Part shown: positions 45,705-57,550 of the stretch, one piece after another
How positions within the stretch are numbered: position 1 is the first letter of the stretch
How the letters are laid out: the number at the start of each line of letters is the position of its first letter
DNA from: Anas platyrhynchos
Lineage: Eukaryota; Chordata; Aves; Anseriformes; Anatidae
Length of the DNA stretch: 64,000 bases
NCBI RefSeq assembly: GCF_047663525.1
Contig: NC_092589.1
Location: forward strand, 60,073,501 to 60,137,500
Reading direction: 5' to 3'
Position numbers and translations under genes: made by a program
The notes under the pieces: model-generated
Told to the model about the DNA's origin: nothing
Seen by the model: only the letters and a program-made list of their open reading frames with translations
The model's database searches: none

Positions 45705-45840
45705 GGGCAGGGCCGTGCCAGCCGGTCCCGCCTCATAAACGAGGCAAATGCAGAGCAAACGCAGCGCTGGTGGAGGCCTGTGAGCTGTCTGCCATCCGGA
45801 GCTTGTGAACTTCTCCCGGGCTGGAGGGCTCGTAGGGGCC

Positions 45841-48255
45841 AGAAGACAGCAGAGCTGGTGGATTTTTTCTGTGAAGGGCTAGCCTGCAGACAGGATCAGG
45901 CTGGAAGGGTCCTGTTGTGGAGCCATGTGGTAGCTGGATGCCTGGTAGCTGTTTCTGGCCGGGCAGTGGTGCACCTCCATCTTCCTGGTGGAGTACGGTC
46001 TCCTGGGCCCACGGTTTAACCAGTGTTAAATAAAGTTAAATATGTTAAATATCAGGCAGAAATATGCCTGATCCATGGGTGTGTGGGCTCAGCAGGACCA
46101 GCTCGTTGCCTTCCTGCAAGGCTTAGTAGTACTCACCCTCAGATACCTGCAAAGCGAAGGCTGGTGGTGAGACACGCTGCTGGTGTGATACAGGAGGCCA
46201 TACCAGGGAGTTGGAAAACTTCCTCCGCCTTAGGTCTCTACATTCTTCTCACAAACCTGTACAAATTCATGCGTTCTCCCATGTTAATAAAGCCTGCCTG
46301 AAGGATTTATTTTCAAGATGTGTGTATAACCTACTGACATAAGATTTGGCTCATTTGTGCATGGTTCATATTAATGTACTCGTTTGCTTCTGCAAGCAGG
46401 TTGCCACACAAAGCAGAGCAAGCTGTATCAGCGTAAGAATACAAACACAGGTGCTTATGTGTGTATTCTCAGAGATTTATACTGTTTTAGTTTTAATTTG
46501 AAAATATAAGGGCTGGACTGCAATGTGTCTCCCTGGTTAAGGCAAGCACCACTAAATGATGGAGGAGGAGTCCTGCCTCCTTTCACACATTGCTGTGTGG
46601 TGTTTCAGCTACACAGGACCCCAAAATAGCTCACACAGCACACAGGCAGAGTAGTAGTGGGGGATCTATGTCTGAGTGACCAAAACTGCTTTTTCTTTCC
46701 TCTTGCTGCAATAAGTGCATTCCTCACTCCATCATGCTCTGCACTGCACATGGACAACTGTTTACTGAGTGCAGGGGAGGTGAGGGTGGTGTGCTTGGTG
46801 CTGCCTGCCCCAGACCATGGGTCAGCCGGCAGCCTCCTGGGAGGAGGAGGGAGAAGATACAACTGAAATGGGAAACTAGCTGGATTCTCGTACCTTGTGA
46901 CTGTAATTTGTCAGGCAGTAGAAACTGCTACTGAGGTCTACTGCACAGACTGACAAGCTTTACTAGTATGCAGCTGGTGATATGAATTAGATCAATGTGT
47001 AAACATTTTTGCAGTTTCTTGTGCAACTCCTTTTTATTATAATTTGACTATTAGCTAAACATTAAGTAAGTATTCCCATACATCCTGTCTGGGGATATGC
47101 AAATCAGTAAAATAAAACCTTACATACGTGTGCTCTTTCTGTTTGTTTCAGTTTTTATGCATTCCTTTAAGACCATTCAGCATTTCTCTGACACAAAGAA
47201 ATGCTAAAATAACTTTTTTTTTTTTTCTTAGAAAATAAGTGGCAAAATAGTTTATTTAGGAAGTAAACCCATATACTGTCATGTGTGAATAGATTTCTAC
47301 AGAAAAAGAAGCCAAAAGTATACCAGGAAGTTGTTTGGGTATGGGATTTCTATAGGTATGTAAGCACATACACACTGGACTAACACAAGGAGCAATATAA
47401 CTGTTGCCATTTCGAACTGGAATTACTTGTGGTATTGGTGGGACTTCAGTGCCCATACACACCTTACCAACTTACCTTACCAACTTACCTTTTTAGAAAG
47501 ACTACCCATAGCCAAAAAGTTATGTCACACTTTCCATGTGTGACTCTCCATGTCACACTTCTAGGCTAATGCTTATGCATTGGACAAGGAGGAAAGGAAT
47601 TTTCTTGCCTGTGCATCCTCTTTCTCTCTGTCTCTTTACTCACCAGCGGTAAAGAACAGCAGCACAGTTCTTTTCTGACGATTGCAGACAACAATTAGTA
47701 ACCACTAGATGGCGGCGCATAGTAACAAAAGGCCACTCGTGCGTTCTTACGCTGCTCTCCTCATACACACACATTATTATTTTTATACAACCATCAGTCG
47801 CTTCATGCACAAATTCATGTGGACAGGCCAATGCGTCAGGACAACTTACTTTGTTATTGGCTATAACAGGAATCTCGATTGTTCTGTGTGCTGGTAGTGG
47901 GGATGCTCGGATGATGAGGGATGTTTGGTATGGCACATAGCAGACTTCTGCACAGCAGCTCTTCACAAAACCAGACTGAACAGTGCATTGTGGTCAGCAC
48001 TGAGCCTGAGCTAGTATGCCCTCATCTGCCCTCTTGTACTAGACCCATCCTAATTATAACAAAGGCTGAGGAGGATATTCCCTGCCTGAGGGAAGAAGTT
48101 CTTGGCTCAGCTGAAGATGATGCTGGAAATACCAGATGTGGAGTACCCGTCAGTCTGTGTCTGTGCCCGGCCTTGCTGTTGGCTGGGAGAGAAAAAGTAA
48201 AGCAAAAGTAACATCTCTCTACCCTGTCTCCCAAAAGACAAGTCCAAAAGAGGAC
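45841..48255. other. Intergenic, no gene recognised
   Basis: Unique sequence between the CpG island and the LTR. It includes an AATAAA at 46029-46034, a T-run at about 47213-47226 and the short tandem/inverted repeats at 47461-47561. No exon with recognisable protein homology. Confidence 0.6.
47461..47492 (+). repeat. 13-bp tandem repeat ACCTTACCAACTT, about 2.4 copies
   Basis: Full copies at 47461-47473 and 47474-47486 with a partial third. It is followed closely by a perfect 7-bp inverted repeat, GTCACAC/GTGTGAC (47524-47530 and 47538-47544), and a second TGTCACACTT at 47551-47560. Confidence 0.85.
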
Positions 48256-49128
48256 TGTGCTGAGTTAAACTTGGCTAACAGCTAAATGCCCAGCCAGTGG
48301 CTCACTCACAGCCTCCTCCTCCCCCTCCCTGCCATCTCCTTTCCCCAGCAGGACAGAGGGAGGAAATTGGGTGAGAAAACTCACTGGCTGAGATAAAGAC
48401 AGGGAGGTTACTTACCAGGAAAACTTTTGGTATGGAAAAAGTTTTGCAGGCAAAACAGACTCAATTTAGGGAAAATCAATTAAAGTTATTTCCAATTAAA
48501 ACACATCTGAGAAATGAGAAACAAAATAAATAAATAACATAAAACAACACCTTTCCTCCCCCCTTTCCCAGGCTCAACTTTACTCCTTCACTCCGGACTC
48601 CTCAGTAGGGGAGCATGGTCAGTACATGGAGTGCTCTCTGCTGCTCCTTCCTCCTCACACTTTTCCTCAGCTCCAGTGTGAGCTTGCCCACAGGCTGCAG
48701 TTCCTGCCAGGAACATTCTGTTGTGGTGTGGGCTCTCCACAGGCTGCAGTCCTTTGGGAATATCCTTCTGCTCCTGTGTGAGTTCTGCATGGACTGCAGT
48801 GTTGATCTGTTCCACCACGAAGCACCTCTTCCTCCTCTTTTCTCTGACTTTGATGTTCCCTCTGCTGCTTCCCACTCTTTTTTTTTTTCTTTTCTTTTCT
48901 TTTTTTTTTTTTCCTCAGTCTCTAGAAATCACAGAAATGAAATAGATAGCATATCTACCAGGGTTTGAGCTTTCTTTCATTGATCCATTGGGAATGGCTT
49001 GCCCTTGGATACACTGGGAAGAGCACCTGATAGCGAGGCCCCACTGAACAGCTGATGGCTATGAGGTGCCTCTTTTTTTTGTTTTTTCATGGGATCACCT
49101 CTGTGTGTGCCCTAGCAAACAGTGACCA
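48256..49128 (-). mobile_element. Probable solo LTR of an avian ERV-L-like endogenous retrovirus (minus sense)
   Basis: Reading the minus strand, the segment carries a series of words I associate with an abundant avian ERV-L-like LTR. These are imperfect GGGCTCCAC/CAGTCC-type units at about 48610-48840, a TTGAGTCTGTTTTGCC block (48449-48464), CTGTCTTTATCTCA (48389-48402) and an end reading AACTCAGCACA. The element would begin TG and end CA on its own strand. AGGAC flanks both ends (48251-48255 and 49129-49133), as a 5-bp target duplication would. No gag, pol or env sequence is present, so this looks like a solo LTR. The promoter-side third is diverged and contains a T/C-rich low-complexity run near 48878-48915. 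Family name is from memory and should be confirmed. Confidence 0.72.
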
Positions 49129-49133
49129 AGGAC

Positions 49134-51402
49134 ACTTTTGGATAGTTTCACAAGGCAAAAAGTAGGCCTGTGTCCTGAAAAGTAGGTCAAAGAGGTCTGT
49201 TTGTCCATATGTTTGTTTAATGTACTTCTGTGGACGTGAGAAAACCAAAAAGTAGGTTTTTTTTTTTTGTTGTTGTTTGCTTGTTTGTTTTCTTTTATTT
49301 TGTCTCATTTAGTAATCCCATCATCTCCATTGCTAGTAGGTCTCTCTACCTGTACAGTGAGCTCTGTAGGTCAAGCTGTTTCTTTGCTTCATGTTCCTCA
49401 GTTTTGCATAAAAAACAGCAAAGGCAGCAGGCAGGCTTTGTGGGCCACAGGGCACATCTGATGAGGACATTATGGGTTTAGTGTGATGGAGAGATCTTTT
49501 CAAAGGTGACACAAGGGATTTTGGTATGTGGTTACATTTTACTGGCCACGTCAGCACTGCTGTATCTTGAAATGCTTCTTCCCCAAGACCGGCCATGGAC
49601 TTGTCTCACTGTTGCCAAATCAAGGTACAGATAGCTTCGAGGTGCTTCTGCATATTACAGTGGTGTAATATCTCTTCTCCACAGAAAATCCAGTGACTCA
49701 TGCCTGAGAGCAAACTTTTGGTCTCAGAGAAATAGAGATGATAGTTCTGTCAACAGAAAAAGTATTGCTGTGGTCAATTAAGTCTACAGTGAAAGTCAGA
49801 AATGGGAGATCTCTATTCACTGCAACCTAGAAAATCAGACTTTAATTCATTTGCATTGTCTGCACCTAGCAAGCCTTTGAAATGCTTTTGAATATTACTT
49901 AGGCAGTATCAGTCCTCTCATGTCCTCAGTTCTTGGTATGGTCTGAACTAGGGCCTTAGTAAACCTAAAACATCTGTAAGGAAACTTGAAATGATGCCAT
50001 GATTTCAGTGGATCAGGCAGATAGGAAGTTAAGACTAATAATAACGACATCTTATGACCACTACATAAGCAAGTTGCCTGTAGGTGAGTTATTTCAAGGG
50101 TTCCCAATGACTTGGCAGTACATCTGCACCACTTTGAGCCAAAGACAGCCACAGAGGTGACTGCTGGGCAGGGATCACCCCACCGAGGCAGGGTCATAAA
50201 CTACAATGGTCCCAATCATCTGTAACATGGCCCAGGCAGAACAGTAACACCATGGCCCTGGTCAACAGACTGAAGATAACACCACCACCACCCATATGCT
50301 GCAGCAAGATGTTGCCATTTAGCATTCTCTGAAAGCATTTTCTTCTGCCATTTCTTTACTCAGAAATTAACTAAAAGGTACTCCTTTCTTTTAAGTGGTT
50401 TTCTGGATCCTGATACCTTCTGCAGGAGTGGGAAAGTACAGGTGCCCTTGTCTTAGATAACGTGCCTTTTACAACCACTTTTGCCCTTCTATATAAAGGC
50501 AATCGCCTTCTTTCAGGGATATAAATGCTAATTGTGCATTTTCAGAGCTGATTAGATATACATGTACATGCATGGATATAGGTCCTTAGCTTTAGTTTCC
50601 TGTAGTTGAAAATGTTGACTCAATCTGTAAAGGAAATCTACTACTCGCCTACTAAGAAACATTGCATAGCAAATATTGTTTTGCTTCTTTTGACATTTAG
50701 AAACCAAAATATTATGTTAAAAATCTCCAAGAAAGAAATCTGAAAATCATTAAAAGAGTTTGAAGTCTTGCTTTCATAAAAGATCTTGGCGTTTTTGAAA
50801 CCTGAATGTTTAACTTGTCACCAAAGAACTCTGGACAACAAGTAGGAATATAGCAAAAGAAACCTAGACCTGCACTTAGCCTAACTTGGACTTGCACAGG
50901 TATTTCACTTTAACAAAAAAAATGTAGTCTTGGTGTTTTTTTTTTCCTTTTTTCTTCTTCCTTAATGAGACATTTAAACAGATCATCTGATAATGTTAGG
51001 AATTTCTCATCTTTTTGTCTGAAATAGTATTTTGGCAAAATTGACGTGATATTGTGAAATATTGCTTTAACATTGCCTTTTTAATTTGGAAGTATTCTGA
51101 CATTTATTTTTTTTTTCAACCACTCTGGGTGTGACAGAAATTTTTAATGCATTTTCATCATGACTACATGTTTTTTTCCTATAATTGCAATATCCAGGCT
51201 GATTTCACAGGCAGAAAGTGGAAACCTGGCCTCACAAACAGACAAAGAAAAATCTGGCATTGTCTTTAGTATGGCAAGATTTTTCCACCTACATTTCCTG
51301 GAGATACCTCATTCTTGGCTCAGCAATTAAATTACTTGGTTTAAGGATTTTTTTTTTCCTGTATAGCAATTTATTTATTTCTACACAGACTAGATAGAGC
51401 GG
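49134..51402. other. Intergenic, no gene recognised
   Basis: AT-rich unique DNA with a T/G-rich patch at about 49256-49305. No exon, CR1 or LTR recognised. Confidence 0.6.

Positions 51403-51475
<73 letters not shown>
51403..51475 (+). repeat. (ATT)24 trinucleotide microsatellite
   Basis: A 73-base perfect array of ATT with no interruption. Long perfect arrays of this kind are usually polymorphic in length. Confidence 0.98.
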
Positions 51476-52814
51476 GAAAGCGTTTAACAGTTGTGCATTT
51501 AGAGTGTGAAAATTGTGGGTTCATCTGAAGAGAGGAGCAGAAGTTCAGGGCAGTTCTGCCTTGATCCTTAGCATTACTGCATCCCTATTACCAAGCACCG
51601 TTATCAGTATCCAGCAACAGGAAATCTTTGCTTCTGTATCCATATCTGACAAAATATTTTAAACAGATTCCTATTTCTTGACATTAAGCAATGAAACTTG
51701 AACACTTGGTAGAGCAGTGAACAGAGCACTGGGTTATTCTGGAACAGTACTGTGTCACCAAAAACCCCTCTCCTCTCAGCTAGGCTGGTTTTCTGGTTAC
51801 TGGCACTCGTGGAGCCTGTTCTGCACTGCTAGGGATTAAGAAAAAATAGTGATGGAGAATGGTAGGCAGGCTAGGCACTAGCTACCCAAAAAAAGAACTG
51901 GCTCATGGGGAGGGGAATCGGTGCACCTTGTTGACCAGGACAACTGTCTTCAAAATCTTGTAGCAAATTCCCACGCAGAGTCTAGGTGTTTTTTCTACAC
52001 CTTTTCACTGCTACAGCAGTGAGATTTGAGTTTAGATTGTTAGATTGTACATTCAAAACGAAACTACTGGAGTCAGCTGAGAGGACGTGTGATGAGATTT
52101 AGCTGAGGCTGAAGCAGTTCAATCAAATTTTTACCTTTGTCCTAGTCTTTCAGTAAAAGTAAGGCTCTTCTTCAAGAGCATATATTGTGAAACTGGTGAC
52201 CACATATTGATTTACAAGACTTCATAAAAATTGGGCAAAACTTTATTTTATTTTCTTGCTTAATGTCAGGCCAATAGAAATCAGTATAAATCTCATATGA
52301 TGCAAATAAAGAGTTACACAAGCGTACTCTAGGGACTTTTCTTATGCTGAACAGTGATTTATTTATTAACTTTTTGTCCATTTATGTCAATTGCCAGTAA
52401 GTCTGTTTTCTCTGTTGTTTCTAATAGCATGACTGGCACTCATGCATATTCAGAGAAAATTAATGGTAGCAGCTTTCAAAAATTTGGAAATGAGAGATTT
52501 CTTAGGAGACCATCAAGGTAATCTTGCGTCCCTGTTTAGTAAGTCTTTGATGAAACTGTCTGTGGTGATGCCAAACAGAGAGTGAGTTGTGATTATGAAA
52601 CCTTTTTTAGAGCTTTCTGGCCATAAGCTTAGTCCTGACCATGATCTTTTCTTGCAGAAACACTGTACCTTCACGAGTTGAGGGTGTCTGTTGTTCACTG
52701 CACCAGCACTAGGAGGCATGATGAGGTATGTGTGCTTCTATATGACAGACATATCAGGCACCTGATCTAGTATATGAAAGTTTTATACTGAGCAGTGTCA
52801 CTAGAAATGTTACT

Positions 52815-52842
<28 letters not shown>
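52815..52842 (+). repeat. Poly(A) run, 28 bases
   Basis: Pure homopolymer after GTTACT. No recognisable retrocopy upstream. Confidence 0.95.
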
Positions 52843-52845
<3 letters not shown>

Positions 52846-55114
52846 CTAAGTTATATGGGAAATTTGTGGGAGACACGAGAATTGAATTAATCAGTCTGGA
52901 GTCCCCACATAACCCACAAAATTCTCCTATTCAGAGACAAGCATCTAGAAAGGATTCATAGTGTACCTGAATAGAAGATAATGAACATTAAACTCCAGTG
53001 CCCTTATTTTCTCTCTCCATGTACTGAATGCTTTGTTCACCTTTTCCTTCATTTTCTATGTGGCTATAAGTAGTACATATTCAATCGCTACATCAAATGT
53101 ACATTATTCTCACGGATACAGACTGTTTGTTGGGCATACCTGTAGCAGCTGTCACTAATTCCCATAGGCGGGTATTTATATGAAGTTATAAACGATTTAT
53201 TTTTTCTTTAAGATGTGACACATAATGTCAAGGATGAATACTGACAAAAAAGCGAGCTGTCAGATACTGATTCGACAGGCTCAGGACTGCTCATCTGGAA
53301 CTCAGGGCACCATGAGGTCAAGTACTTCCCCTTATTCAACCACACACAATACCCCTGGTTACTCTGTATTTTTAGTCTCAAACATTTTCTATCTTTGGTA
53401 TTGGTTTTTGTTCCACCAACCATCCCAGTGTAAGAAAAGTTTTGAAGTGAAGAGCTGCCAGGAAGCTTCATTGGAAGATTTGTGGTATTAACCCAGACTT
53501 TACTGAGAGATTTGAAGCTGCTGGCACGAGGCACCCTTGTGCTCCTCTGGTAGACAGGCAAAGCCATATAAATCTGTACTTAAATCTTCTTTAAATCTGT
53601 ATAAATCTTATTTCTACAAGCAGGTGGAGGTGACACATCCCTCAGGGAAGCAGCAGAAATACAGCATGTAGCAGAGGGATTTTCAGGGACCCTTTTTTAA
53701 GGGAGAGCTGCAGTGTATTGATAATCAGCCTCCCACATAGCTTGTGGTGCCCCTGAGGGTGGTAAGAATTTTAATGCCTTTTCAGGTCAGTTTCAGTGAA
53801 ATCTGCATGAAGTTTGAGAAAAGATTTGTCTCTGATCTTCTCTTTTTGCAGTTCTAATCAATCAATGGATATGCTTAGGTAGACAGACCCTCCTCTGCTG
53901 TGCAATAACCCAGCCTTCACAGCAATGGGTCTGAACCTGAGAACCTCCAGGGGACATTGGTCACTGAGAAAACTGTCACTGACTGCCTCCAGTGCTCAGG
54001 CAAGTGTGGGATGTTTACCTGATTCATCTGAGATGCATCATCCCTCTTTGCTTGTAGAACGAAACATGGGTTAGATCTCTTATGAAGTTCTGAAGAGTGA
54101 GCTTTATTTTACTCATTGCTGGGGTATTTGTGTAGTGCATGAAAGTCAGCTACTGAAGCTTGTGTTTTTTTCTCCACCTTCAACAGGCACTGGAAAAACC
54201 AGGCACATCTGGATTTCCTTTTATAAAATGGAGAGGACATGAGAAAATTATTGAAGAGGGAGGAAACGTTTACAAATGGTAGCTATGGTTCTTCTCGAGC
54301 CAAAAAAAAAAAAAAAAAGGTACAGAGTAATGGCAGGAAGTGGTTCTTGAGGGAACAATTCTCCCAGGCTCTCATGCCATTTTAAGCCTTGATCACCTAA
54401 GCAGAACACAGCAGGTCTTGAAGGACCCGCATGGGCTGCGGGCTCTACAGAACAGTATAGGGGCATGCTGCCAGTCTGTCCAAGGTGGGGAGGGAGAAAG
54501 GGCATGTGTGCCTCTGGGGAGGTGCCTCTTCAGCAAAAGGCAGATATCAAAGAAACCTGTAAAGGACTACAGGTGACTGAACTGTTTCTCTGGCAAGTCC
54601 AAGGAATATTTTTTCTTTCCTTGACTATTAGGCAGAGGAGAAGCATTTTCAGCACTTTCCATTGAAAACAGCTGCAGCAAAAAAAGGTGAAAATAGCTCA
54701 GTATAAAGCACAAAGCCTGGGTGTGCTCCCAAGCAGAAGGTGAATAAAAGATACGCACAGTTGGGTAGCCTGCTAATCACTTGGTGGAAACATTTCTTAA
54801 TTAGGTAACAAGCATCCCTAAATAACCTCCTAGAAAAATTCAAACACTCCTTCCCTCTTGGTTGGGTAGTTTCTTAAAGAGGCAGAGAAGCACTGCAAGA
54901 CAGCAGAGTCTGTCAGCCACATCCATGCCACCGTTTTTCTTTCTCATGGTGGATTGTCCTCACCAGTGTACTGACAGGACTGTGGACTTCTGCAATGCTT
55001 TGTCCTTGGTCCTTCACCTGGTAAAGAATAATGGTTAGTTGGAGACAAAATGCTGGGGTTACTCTACAGCCATGTTTGCAAATACTTCCACCAAGCACTG
55101 CAGCAAATTACTTA

Positions 55115-55120
<6 letters not shown>

Positions 55121-55159
<39 letters not shown>
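55121..55159 (+). repeat. Poly(A) run, 39 bases
   Basis: Equal longest homopolymer in the window. The preceding sequence (GCAAATTACTTATAAATT) does not look like a gene copy and there is no clear flanking duplication. Confidence 0.95.
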
Positions 55160-55162
<3 letters not shown>

Positions 55163-57550
55163 TGTGGCACAAAAAATGTCTCTTTTAGCTATTTTCAAAC
55201 ATTTCATGTCATTACATGAGAGCTGTGAAGTCCTGTGGGCTTCACAAAGCAATTGTGGTTCTTGTTTGCACCAGGGATGACAGCACACAGGCAGCAGGCG
55301 GGCAGGCTGCTGGCCAAGCAGACAGGACGAGGCTGTGATGAGTGAGGGGGAGGCAAAAAAATGGCTAAAAGAGGAACTGGGAAGGGGAATCTGCCCACAG
55401 GGAAACTTTTTTCAGCCAGCTATGTCACAGCACTCTCACTGCATGGCAGCAGCTGTGCTGACCACAGGCACTGCCCTGATGACTCGGGGTCCTCAGCACA
55501 TGCAGTGGCTTCCCAGCACAGGCAGGCAGCAACGAGACTCTGCCAGGGGAAAGCACAGAGATGAAGACATCAGGACGCCAAAACAGATGGGAGACTGTGC
55601 ACACAGCAAAGCTGTGGAGATCTGCCAGCCAGATGACAGTGGAGTGGTGGGAACTGAAGGCATCCTTCGGGGGTATCAGCTGGTGTGCATGATGTGCTGG
55701 CTCCAGCCACAGGCTTGATTCTCACCTGAAATTTTCTAGTAGTCATAGCTTTTGAAATGGATGGAAGTAACCCATGGCATTTTGGAAAAAATATGACAAT
55801 ATTTTCACGTTACTTGGAGAGATGTGGCTGGAAGTATGAATGATGTCTGAAACATCTGACCCTGAGCTGAAATAAGGAACAATTGAGACTTATGTACAAG
55901 CAGTTGAGCCTCAGGTACACAGACGTGTGAGAGACTCCTAGGTAAGGTGTCTGAGGAACAAGAATTATTTTCACGTGGGAAAGGAAGAGGTTGCATGAAT
56001 CATGGTAAACTTCCAACTTAGATTTTACAGTAGTGAGGGTTGAGACAGTGGAGATACCATCTAGAAGTTGATAGAATTTGTTTTTGAAACGCATATCCGT
56101 GCAAATGTTATACTTTGGCCAAAAAAAAAAAAAAAAAGAAAAAAAAAAGTGACCAAAGACAGAATAAAGCACTCTGTTTAGCAAAACAGCTGCATGATGT
56201 GTTAAACCCAGTCTTGTGATGACAAGCCACATGAAATCTGTGCAGATAAGTCATCACCAGTGGCTAGTTTCCCCTGTGTCTCACTGACAAGGGGAGGGGA
56301 GGAGGAGTTTGTGTAATTAATAGGCAAGGGAAAAGTAGGGGGCATTTTTTAAAGTCATCCCTGGTTACTCTCAAGTGGGTATTGATTGAATGATATCAGA
56401 TATGCTTTTATGTCCGTATTCCTCTGGTTAGAGGAATTTGGACATGATCCAAGCAGAAGTAGAGGAGCTGCTAGGTGGCCCAGTGGTAAAGCATCCCACC
56501 CACTGCAGCATCCTTAGCAGGGAGGAGGAGGTGAGACAGGGGGAGACCCTCTGCTGAGATGAGCCCCTGCACTGCCAGTGGGCGAAGAGAACAGACTTGT
56601 CCAGCCTGGGTGAGTACTTAAGGGTGGATTTTTTTAAGATTTTCACATGTGGTTTTAGATTAAGCCAGAATTAGGAGGACAAAAATGACTATCTGAAGGT
56701 TGGAAAAAATCACCTGTCATTTGTTCAGGAAACTCAGGTTATTCTGTGACTATGCAAGCGTGGTTTCTGGGTGTGGTGTGACTTATCTTTTCCTGTTTCT
56801 CACTGTTATTCAGTGAGATGATGTCTTTAAATTGCAGTTATTAACACTATGTGGTAAACATAATTTTGGTGACAAAATAAGTAATGTATGCAAGATCTCA
56901 TTTTCCTCTCACTATTTGTTTGGTTAGGTAACTTATTTATAGAAGAAGGTGAGGTACAATATAAATACACACTGTCCTTTTCTTTATCAGCATTTCAGTA
57001 ATATTGTATTGTGTCAGGCAACAGCTGTATGTTAAGGCTTTGACATTATATACAATGACATTGCAATGTTGTTTTGACTGAGGTAATTTTACAACGGTGA
57101 GCTGCAATCTTAGTTTTAAAAAAAAAAAAAAAGAAAACCAGCAAAACACTGCTTTCTCTTTCTTCATCCTGTTCATAGTTTTTCACGGAAAATCAGTTAC
57201 AGTTTTTTTTTGTTTGTTTTGTTTTTTTTTTTTTGTAATTGCAGTTTCATTTAAATTACAAAGCCTGAAAATATTTGGCACACAGATGCTCTGGCTCACT
57301 GTTGTGAGCAAGGGTAAGCACAGTCTTGCACACCTGTCTGTCCCACGCGACCAGTGTGGTATAAATATGTTTATAAAGGCTTATATCTCTAACTCTCTGT
57401 AGAATCATTTTGAGAACGGATGGAATGGATGAACCAGAGTTTAAAGGCAAAAAGTTGTGTTCTTGTGGGTGAATGGGGTGGTGTCAGTGGTTAGAAACTT
57501 CTGCCTAGCTCACTCTTCACGCACAGCTTGGGCATGAGTGAGCAGCCTGG

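Larger units (their letters stand above)
45366..45840. promoter_or_regulatory. Isolated CpG-rich island
   Basis: A sharp G+C and CpG peak in otherwise AT-rich DNA. It includes GACGGGCCCGCCGCGC and many other CpG sites, (GGGGCC)4, a 15-bp minisatellite, CCTCATAAACGAGG and TCCCGGGC. In vertebrates such islands usually mark promoters, often of long non-coding RNAs when no coding gene is near. A 259-codon plus frame (45240-46019) and a 160-codon minus frame (45276-45758) cross it. Low stop-codon density in GC-rich DNA explains open frames in several registers, so I do not call a protein. An AATAAA sits at 46029-46034. Orientation of any transcript is unknown. Confidence 0.55.
51476..57550. other. 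Intergenic, no gene recognised
   Basis: Unique AT-rich DNA with pure A runs at 52815-52842 (28), 54301-54318 and 55121-55159 (39), and an A-rich patch at 56121-56149. Open frames such as 55335-55718 (plus, 127 codons) and 53208-53567 (minus, 119 codons) have no recognised domain. Local word repetition AAATCTGTA/AAATCTTA occurs at 53570-53612. Confidence 0.6.

Noticed and set aside
45276-45758. 160-codon minus-strand frame rich in Pro/Gly across the CpG island
   Set aside because: It arises from the GC-rich minisatellite and low stop density. Several registers are open at once, which argues for composition and not coding.
47461-47561. Short repeats considered as a CRISPR-like array
   Set aside because: Units are 13 bp without unique spacers, and the genome is vertebrate.
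55121-55159. A39 run as the tail of a processed pseudogene
   Set aside because: The sequence directly upstream does not read as a gene copy and no flanking target duplication is visible.
55335-55718. 127-codon plus-strand frame
   Set aside because: No domain, repetitive composition of Gln/Arg/Ser, and no supporting signals.
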